This document shows, in pieces, positions 55,914-64,000 of a stretch of DNA of 64,000 bases. Origin of the DNA: Phytoseiulus persimilis (lineage: Eukaryota; Arthropoda; Arachnida; Mesostigmata; Phytoseiidae); NCBI GenBank assembly GCA_037576195.1, contig CM075102.1:10788001-10852000 (forward strand), in the 5' to 3' direction. Made by a program: the position numbers and the translations under genes. Position 1 is the stretch's first letter. Each line of letters begins with the position of its first letter. The notes beneath the pieces are model-generated. The model saw only the letters and a list, made by a program, of their open reading frames with translations. It did not search any database and was not told the DNA's origin.

Positions 55914-58900
55914 AACAGTAAAGCGTCAGACGTCTGAAAGAATAAACCCGAATTTCTCCACGCTCGCATATCAGAGGCAGAGCGATACGATAGAGATTCT
56001 TGCTTGGAAGGGGGATTCAAGCGCCGTACTTTAAGAGCGCGCAGGGATTGGATAAGTAAAATGCTTGGAGCCGAGTAGTCAACAAGATGCATGCAACGAT
56101 TCCCCACATTCCCCTGGTTCTCTCGGAGTCACTCCGTCGAGACTGAGGAAGCCAAGGTATCTTGAGGAAAAGGAACTGAGTAGTTCTTGATTTCACTCTC
56201 CCGTTCCGACTTTATCCGGAATGTGCGTCTTGCTCCTTCTATGAGATTTCAGGAGACCGTCAATAAGAGTGTGGGACTCCGTTCATTCCAAAATGGTTGA
56301 GGGCGCCACCCAAATCACATATCATAGAAGAGCGACTCGGTTTCGGAGTCCTACTGCAACTGATTCTTTTCGCAAAATTTCGACTCTAGGCAACATTTTT
56401 CCTCGACGCTGGCGCGGTCCAGACCCCCGTGAGAGCGGTCTCGATTGGAAAAGCTGCGTGCTACTCATACACGACATCTATCGATCCGCCAACTTCTGAG
56501 TTATCTTGCACTTTCTCGTGATCTCTCTCCAGGCATGTCTGGATCGACCGACTCGAAGTTTCCTGTTCGCAGCCTCTAGCGAAAGCCATGATGAGGAACG
56601 TTGACCAAGGAACTTGGAGCCCACTCGAGAATAACGAACGAATATTGCTCGGTCTATGATCGCTACTATCCTTGTGCCAAGATCGCATTACGTGCTTCTG
56701 CTGTTGGACGAATCGCGGGCCCAGAACCCGGAACCTCGACTCTCTGTCACAGCCTCGGGAGGCAGACAAGAACCTTGCGAACGAGATTCGACTCAATCGA
56801 GCAGTACACATTTCAGCCGCCGGATCTCTTGACGTAGTTCGGATTCTAGAAGCTCACCTGATCGGCGTTGAGCCTCCCGTTCACTTGCGCCACTGCCGAA
56901 GCAAGGGAGTTGGCTCCGCAAAGACTACACCAACTCCTTCCACAATCGCACCCTGTGTGACGTTCCACCATCCCTGCTGCTATCCCACCCCCGAATTGTC
57001 GGAGGGTTTCGTCTCTGAGCAGCAGCCTGTCCGTGGTCGCGTCTCTGGCTCGAATAATTCTTCTCTGTTTGACGAACTCCGGCGCGGAAATCCACAGCTA
57101 TTCCTCCGCGTCGTAGCTTCCGCACTCAACACTCACGCACTGTATCATATAGGAACAGCAACCAGGGACGGTCTGATGATCGGTCGGTCACGTCACAAAG
57201 CTGAACGCCAGTCAGGTAGGTAAGTAGGCAAGCGAGCAGAAAGATTCTTCCGAAGATACGTTAGCTGGCTAGCTTACTCGCAATTAAAAGGCACGATTTG
57301 ATATCAGATTCGTGAACTTGAAAGGAGGACAGAGAATCTTCGGCAGCTCTGGTTGTCAGCACCTCTTACCGTCACTCCCATCAAGACAAACTCAATTACT
57401 TACTAAACAGATTCTGCCTCGACACAAAAACCTGCCCCCAAGTCGGACCTCCAGCAGGCTCCGCCTTCTGGCGCAGGCGCACTCCGACAGACGAGTCTGC
57501 GAATGTAATTCGTCCTAGGCGAGGATGCCTCGAGCTGACGCTGAGCTCAACTGCCTTGTTCTCTTGTTCCCTCGCTCTCTCAGTCATTCGAACTCTAGCA
57601 GACAGGCTGACGCTCGGCCTATGAATGAGCCTCTCGGTCATCTTCTCGGGGGTCCATCTGAGTTGGGTAGCCTCCAACTCTTCTGTCGGGGGTCTTTACA
57701 GGAGGGGGCTTTTCCGGAAACTTTTCGGACTCATGGAATTCAACGTAAACGATCGAGCCGACCATCTTTTTGTACCTCAGGACGGCCCGTCGGAGGAAGC
57801 TCTATCAGCGAACGCGACGTCGAGGAACAGCGGCCCGAGAGGACTCTTCCAGCAAGGCCTCGATTTTTTTTCAAATAGGTTTCACAGCATCCAGCTAGTC
57901 GAATCCGTCGGACGCAGTCCGCTGCCGCGAGTCGGACCCAGTTTTCAGCGGATTCAGCTAGCCCTTTGACAGCAACTTGCGCAGTCTGTTCTGGATCCGA
58001 TGTAGGAAGCTACGCGACGACGTCGCTCTTCGAATCTCGGGAGCCGATTCTCCAGTGTCGTACGAGAGACCTACCCTAAAGTCTCTCCTGGTTGACGTTA
58101 GACCACCGCACTCTCTCTAAATACAGGACTTTCGGGCCCTCTCCATTGATGCCGGCGTAGGTGGGGTTACCACCGCCACGCCTTCGGGGGTATAGTGCCG
58201 ACAAATTGAGCTGGGGAACACAATCGATATTGTGCGGTCGTCTCCCGCGCTCTTCATTGGGGAACTCGACGTAGAAATCGAGCGATACAAATTAACTGAT
58301 ATTTTTTTTTCCGCAGTCCCGGCATCGGAGCAGCTTTTGCGAGCAATTCGATGATATGCCAAGCTAGAGCCGTTTTTTCTAAACTTCCGGGATCCTCTCG
58401 CAGGACCATCATTCAGACCAGGAAGAAATCTCTCTGAATCCGTCCTGCTTGCGAGGAAATTCTCCCAGATTGGCCTTCCTGTCGAGCTCCGATTCTCCGA
58501 TCCGGAGCATTGATCCTTGCTAGAAAGTCTCGCACGAGCTTTCTGGCTTCCGATGCATAATCGACAGGAGGAATCCTGCGACTCCGAAAGATTTATCGGC
58601 TCCGAATTCCCTATTGCGTTCCCTTCATTCGCTGATCCCTCATTTCTGGATCGACTCCTGTTCGAGGACCACTCTACACCGCCCGAAGAGCTGTAGCCAG
58701 GGTTTCAAGTTATCATCATGACGAGAGAAAGACCGACCAGGCGTCGAGGATTACATGACACACTTTCTCTCTGGATTGAGCCGTCAGAATTTTCTCTCCT
58801 CCCAATATATCTACAGGATGACTACGTTCACGGAATTCCTTTCGCTCTCAATTTGCTGCTCTCTGGTTTTTGTTTTCAATTGATCGCAACCCGGGAATTG

Positions 58901-59807
58901 TTTGGACTACAGAGCTCAATCTCTTCCAATATTATCATATCTTGAACCGTCGCCACCGACTCTTGAAACAGCCCGAAACGAGCGCCGGAAGCCTGAAAAC
59001 CACAGGATCTCCGGATTTAGCGGATCATGCCATATCCCGTAGTCTCCCGGGTCACGCAAATGAAGTAGGTCTTCCCGCGCGGTCGTATCGTGGCCCTGGC
59101 GCATGCGATAATTGTCACGGTGACTGGGCTAAAAGTGAATATTGTGACATTCATCACATCCACAACAAGGATCTTTTATATCATGGTGTGCGGAAGCGAT
59201 TTCGGCAATGTTGTGGCAGGAACCACGACTGATTCTCCAAGTTTTCCGGCGAGGCGTATGGTACGGCTTCAACGTTGAGAGCTTGGGAGGGGCACATCTC
59301 CTCACATAGGCCATTGTAAAGAAATGAGCCACACAGAAATTATATTGTCGGCACCGATCAAGTCGCTGGAGCCTCAACGCTATCAATGCAACTCAGAGTT
59401 CGCGTCCGACTGCCAATTGGAAAGAACAACACAAGATCCAGCCTGCGGCCGATTCCTCTCGCCTCGCTTGACACTGAGGTCCTGTGAGGCCGATTGTAAT
59501 CAGGCTCTCCGAAAATCAGCGTTCACGGGAAGTTGCTCGATTCGGGTAACATGAGGGTCCACTCGGAATGGTTTTGAGTGGCCTCCGTCCTTCTGGGTGA
59601 CCCAGACTTGGACATGCCAGAAACTCAGTTTCGACGAGGATTTCGATGTTCTGAGGAAACAAACTCATATCGCTGTCTTTATTCCGACTCGAAAACACGG
59701 AGAAGAAATGTTTCACAGGATGTCACTCCTGGCTGTTGAATGGGAGCCGTTGGATACTCCAAGGCGCGTTTAGATAACATGCACCCGAAGAAGATAAACG
59801 AGAATTC

Positions 59808-59960
59808 TGCACACTGTCTCTTCGGTTAGGGTCCGACATGCCGAAAATTCGAACCCGAAAGGCATGAAGCCGAAAAATCGAGCCCGAAAAGTATGAAGCC
59901 GGAAACCTCCTCTCCCAACAGCGGAGTGTTCGGGACTGGTTTGGCGGGATGGGATTTCTG
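59808..59960 (+). repeat. Inverted repeat arm A (diverged copy)
   Basis: This arm is the reverse complement, with substitutions and a short deletion, of the segment at about 60690-60880. Read on the plus strand it encodes HEAEKSSPKSMKP then TSSPNSG and GLAG, the same order found on the minus strand in arm B. The unit contains short internal repeats of the form ATGAAGCCGAAA. It may be a remnant of a duplicated gene or transposon. No complete frame survives. Confidence 0.6.
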
Positions 59961-60689
59961 TATCGTCTCGTCGATCTGTACCTTTGTGAGACTCATTCGG
60001 AACGACTGGGAGACGTTCTCGGATGAAATGATGACAACGGCTCAGTATTAAGCCAGAGCACGGCGAAACGATGAAAGAACCTTTTTCCCGATTCGCTCTC
60101 TGATATAGAACATTTCGCACGAGCGCTTTCCATCAGCGTGTCCATTTACGGGAATGGGTCATTCTTCTAGGCACGCAAAGCGCCCCTGCGCGCTCATCCT
60201 GGGTTTGAGTGTTGTCCTTGGTCAGGGGCGCCTCCATCTCATCATCGTCAAATCATTGACGCCATAGGAACTGATCGTCCGTTTAATAGGAACGTATGAC
60301 TCGTCTGCCGGGGTGCGGGCGATCCTTGTAGATGCTCTAGGGACTGATCGTACTACTGCGAGTGGAGCTGACAAACGCGGATTCCGGTTCAGTCGAGTTC
60401 ATCTGAGCCTTCAACAGGCAGCGGATGTACTGTGACTGCGGAAGAGGGTTTCCATGCCGATTTTCCCTTTTCGGTGGGAAAGAACAAGGTGTTGTAACAG
60501 CGTATTCTGCGAAAAGTACTCGAGCTGGAGGTGTAGATTCCTCTTCAGCTCTAGCGAGTTGACCTCGGAAACTTCAAGATTCGCGTTCAGCAGATTGCTT
60601 CCCGTAGCAGCTACACCTTTGGTCAGTTCGAACTAGGGACCGTAGATGCGGAACAGCGAGGACGTAAGCGAGGCAGAAGAAGTAGGTAG

Positions 60690-60880
60690 GCTGAGCATAA
60701 CGAAGGTGCAATTCCTCCCCGCTAAACCACTATCGACCGCTCCGCTGTTGGGAGAGGAGGTTTTCGGCTTCACGCTCTTCAACTTCATGCCTTTCGGCTT
60801 CATGCTTTTCGGGCTCGATTTTTCGGCTTCATGCATTTCTGGCTCGATTTTTCGGCATCCAGGGTATACACCGTCTCTTC
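60690..60880 (-). repeat. Inverted repeat arm B (diverged copy)
   Basis: The partner of the arm at 59.8 kb, in opposite orientation and about 0.8 kb away. On the minus strand a frame from about 60836 reads HEAEKSSPKSMKP, then an extra KGMKLKSVKP unit missing from arm A, then TSSPNSG and GLAG. A run of ATGAAGCCGAAA-like units precedes it. Shared reading frame with indels in multiples of three suggests past coding pressure. Confidence 0.6.
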
Positions 60881-63098
60881 AGGCAGTAACCGGTCGGTGA
60901 GTCCTCTAAATGCTGTTGGTCGCGCATGTCCGCAGAGTGGATGTGATAACGTGAATATCGGCAGACAGATGTTCCGCTCCGCTAATGGTATGCTGATTCC
61001 CATTCAGGAACAGAACCTTGAGGTTTCTGCGGAGAATATCTCATCGGATGAGATCCTGATCGCTACACTTCTATCGTGCACGGGTATCCAAAAGGAGATA
61101 CTCACACAGAGGGTCCACTCTTGCAGTTTCGTATTCTCTAGTTCCGTAGAATTTCGGTTCGATGTTTTGCTCCAGCGGGCCATCGAACAGACAGAGCCGA
61201 GAAGCAACCATCCCCCCAGGAGCGACAATCGAAGAAAGTTCAAACTCCTTTCGCACTATTTCCAGCCCCGAGTATAGAGCATACGGAATCGGACAGAGCT
61301 TCAAGGAAGACGTATTTCATCCAAGATATCAAAATAACGACCTTTGCCTCTCCCAAAAACTCCGTCAGTTCGATTTGGCGCCATCTTATTGATTATCGTC
61401 ATGTGCTGGCTCCCTTCAAGATGGCTTTGCCCCCCGCGAAAACTTGCTCCCCCTTTCTTCACTAGTATCGAGGGCTCTGCAGAAACTTAGGTTAGGATCC
61501 CTGTTGACGTCAGCGCCCGGTTGACGCCGTGGGCAGGTTTACGCCCTGGAGTCGGCGAATCCGCTCCATTCATGGTTTTCTTGAACCGGAAATACCGAAT
61601 AAATCATGTGGTACTGACTATTCCTTCCTTTTCAGTTGCTTTCGCTATCTCCTCGAATTCGCGAATAATGAGCGAGGCATTAGTTACGTCCCATGAGCAA
61701 CAGTGACCGACTCAGTTCGCGGCCGATTTTCCCATCAAAAGATTTTCCCCATGACCGCTCGTTCTCTCTCGCTTCTAGGGAAAATTGTCCTCAAAAATCA
61801 TAGGAGCAGTGGCGTACCCGGGCCAGGAGTGAAGATTCTCCGGAAGTGTTGCCCTTCCAAATCTTCATGGGATTCTCTGCAGAACGTGTGCGTTGGACTC
61901 CCTGGCGGGGGCTCCAACGCTCGGTGGCGCGTCACTCGAAGTGTCACCAGCGCCTTGCACTTGGAGCCGATGTTGTCTCAGAATAATGAGGGGATTATGG
62001 AGCAACATGGGGTGGGCGAATATGGGGAAGAAGGCAGCCCCGAACGTGGGAGCCACTACCACGCCAGGGCCACGATGAAGGAGGAGTTATATCTGGAGGT
62101 CTTATACTTCTGGGATATTTTGAAATACCTATTTCTGCACTTGGCTCGTGCCCCGCATCGGATTCTTTTCGTTTTTCCTTGATCGGTACTCAATGAGAAT
62201 TATCCGTCGCTGTGATGAGTCAGGACACGCGTTTGCGTCAACAGCATACACACTACGTCGTTCAGACATTAAATACCCTCAAGTGCCTGAAGTGAAAGGG
62301 AATGTCAATGCTGAAATTGTACGCGAAAACTTCTCATTCTTCCATATCTTGGAAGGTTTGCCAGCATCCGGGTGGTGGAATAGGGAAAATCGAATCGATA
62401 GGGAGTGCATGGCGATCGCCTGAGCTTTTTTGGGGAGTTGGATATAATCGAGTCAGGAGTGAAGATTTCCTCAACCGATGAGTGCTTTCGGAGGATTCCG
62501 GAATCCGCTGCGGAGGCCGAATCGTCCGACATCAGATTATCGATATCAGATATCGTGTCATCAACGTGTTGCGATTCTATGGTCGGAATATTCCTGCGGT
62601 TGCTTGATCACAATTATGCCTCCGATCACCAGCCCAGAACGGCCCCATGGTGAGGTCGATCATCGGAGATTCGCCTCCTACTGCAGGTCCAATTGCAACT
62701 CCACATGAACCATCAGGATTGATCAACCATTTCCGCGTTCTGTGGCGCCTCTTTCCCTCCGCGTCGGCTGTCGCGCTAGGTGGGTTCTGTTAACGGCATA
62801 CTTCGGAATAGTTTCGAGAGGAGATACCTATCAGGCAAGATACAATGGAAGCCTGGATGCTCTTATTTTCTGCGTGTCCTTCCGCCAAACTTTCTCCCAG
62901 ACATTCGGCCAGTTTGACGATATCATGAACTGGAAGAATATGGGACTAGAACACAACAACACGACAACGACTTTCGGATTCCGCCCCTATGCCCCCCTCC
63001 CCGTGGCGTTTTCCTCCGTCCTCTCATCAGCTTGTAGCATGTCGGTGTCCTCAGAAGTTCGATCAGAAGTTTCTCTGAGCTTCTTCATGGGAGACGTA

Positions 63099-63394
63099 TT
63101 ATTCGTCATGGGCGTTCTCCTCAAGGAGGCGGCAATCCGAGGGCACTTTGGAGAACGAACGGGCTTCTTCTCTAGTTGAAATAAACAATAAATTCCAATA
63201 AGGAATGAGAATATGTCGGAGAAGACTCGGAGTTCGTGCGTTCGAATCCGTGGTGCGGCTCATTGCTTCGTTCGACGCCCCTCTCACGATTTTCGCTGCA
63301 TGCCTCCGCGACTGAGGAACTCCCTCGATTGATTTTCAGGCATTTTCGGAGCTTCTCCGCCTGCCTTTCCCTGAATCTTCTTTAACAACACCAT
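63099..63394 (-). CDS. Tentative two-exon small protein (59 aa)
   Basis: On the minus strand exon 63394-63288 starts MVLLKKIQGKAGGEAPKMPE and ends in phase 2 at a GTGAGA donor. Exon 63171-63099 begins after a TTCAACTAG acceptor, continues in phase as SEEARSFSKVPSDCRLLEEN and stops at HDE. The product would be a small, highly charged protein of 59 aa with no recognised domain. The second exon is also open in another frame down to 62987, with an acidic, S/T/E-rich sequence (MKKLRETSDRTSEDTDMLQA), so a longer gene with a different upstream exon is equally possible. Confidence 0.3.
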
Positions 63395-64000
63395 TGCATC
63401 TGCTCGTAGTCGGTTGTAGAATGTGGACCGATGATCGAAACAATGAGTTGAAAGATGGAGCTAGAGGAGAGGCGGGAGTCCTGTTGAGGAGGGCTTTTTA
63501 GTCTACGAGCAGGACATGCTTGAAAGGGAGGGCGCAGCCCGGCAGCCAAGTTTGCCACGTTCAAGCTCGGGCATGGCTCTAGGAGCAAATCACGAAGAAT
63601 ACCGCTTTGGGAGTTACCGAATTTGGCCGTCTTTCAGCCGCAGATTGACTCCACTCGAAACGTGTGCGGGTAATTCCGACGGAGTGAACTCATTCAGTAC
63701 TGAGTGACGCACTCCTGTTTCACCTCCTGTTGGTGGAGCTTCACCCTCGGTCGCTACTTGCTCTCCGATTTGAATCTAACGCTTCATAGGTGTGAATGTC
63801 CTGTTCCAATCATTCCCTCCTCAGGGGACCCCGGAGAGTTCCGCAAGCACATTACAGTCTTCCGTGATCGAGGGTCTTCTTCCGCTGCCTGGAGTCGCGT
63901 TGTTATTTGCTGGTCGCCACTCAAATCTGCGAGAGGTTTCGGCCGATTTCGAAACTCTCTGGATTTGGCACTGGATTCTGAATTTTGAATATCTTTCGAG
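63395..64000. other. Right edge of window
   Basis: No supported feature. If the small minus-strand gene is real, its promoter or further 5' exons should be here. Confidence 0.4.

Larger units (their letters stand above)
55914..62986. other. Gene-poor 7 kb region
   Basis: It should start with the Prop1-like promoter and 5'UTR. Beyond the inverted repeat pair at 59.8 and 60.8 kb and a CAGTGGCGTACCC sequence at about 61.81 kb that resembles a transposon end, I recognise nothing. Frames of up to 183 codons (56672-57223 plus) have no domain and no supporting splice pattern. A hydrophobic frame near 59.09-59.24 kb is too short to interpret. Confidence 0.4.

Noticed and set aside
56672..57223. 183-codon plus-strand frame
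   Set aside because: No domain; an antisense frame is open over part of the same stretch, and there is no transcription or splice signal I can see.
61790..62090. CAGTGGCGTACCCGGGCC resembling a transposon terminus
   Set aside because: No matching inverted end or target duplication was found nearby; the GCCACTACCACGCCAGGG stretch at 62.05 kb is only loosely similar.
62742..63179. 145-codon plus-strand frame with AATAAA at its stop
   Set aside because: The AATAAA lies in AT-rich sequence that equally serves as the branch/pyrimidine region of the minus-strand acceptor. The plus frame has no domain, and the minus-strand reading keeps phase across an intron.

Overview
The window is nuclear DNA from an animal. 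Nearly every recognisable gene is cut by GT-AG introns, base composition is roughly balanced, and the gene set (an R&R chitin-binding cuticle protein, a Ptp69D-type receptor phosphatase, liprin-alpha, FoxK, a Prop1-like homeodomain protein) is that of an arthropod. Short introns, frequent 5'UTR introns and GC near 50% would suit a chelicerate such as a mite, but that is inference, not a species call. I found no prokaryotic, plasmid or CRISPR features.

Layout. 1-23.4 kb (+): a receptor protein-tyrosine phosphatase of the Ptp69D type (2 Ig, 3 FN3, a basic cleavage-like site, one transmembrane helix, D1 and D2), assembled here from 21 exons; only the signal-peptide end is missing. Its 8.2 kb second visible intron holds CpG-rich DNA and a hAT-like transposon end. 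Its 5.2 kb intron in the third FN3 repeat hosts a complete cuticle gene on the opposite strand (13.87-14.59 kb) and a complete hAT-type MITE with an 8-bp target duplication. 25.9-27.0 kb (-): RpS12, whose start codon is split by an intron that also carries a C/D-box snoRNA candidate. 27.7-30.2 kb (+): eIF2-alpha, head-to-head with RpS12 across a short shared promoter region with a pair of inverted TAGAGGGCGCCAC elements. 32.2-34.1 kb (+): an intronless FoxK. 35.1-37.5 kb (+): a multi-exon gene I do not recognise, probably a glycosylated lumenal or extracellular protein. 39.3-45.2 kb (+): complete liprin-alpha in 17 exons. 47.6-48.8 kb (+): a myosin essential light chain. 52.6-55.9 kb (-): a Prop1-like paired-class homeobox gene. 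56-64 kb: gene-poor, with an inverted pair of diverged repeats that share a reading frame, and a tentative two-exon small-protein gene.

The genes are not one pathway. Two local relations stand out: RpS12 and eIF2-alpha are both translation genes sharing a promoter region, and the phosphatase and liprin-alpha both belong to the RPTP/liprin axon-guidance and synapse-assembly machinery (liprin-alpha is the classic partner of LAR-family D2 domains), though they lie 16 kb apart here. All splice models were made by eye from splice sites, reading phase and family resemblance; no search was run.
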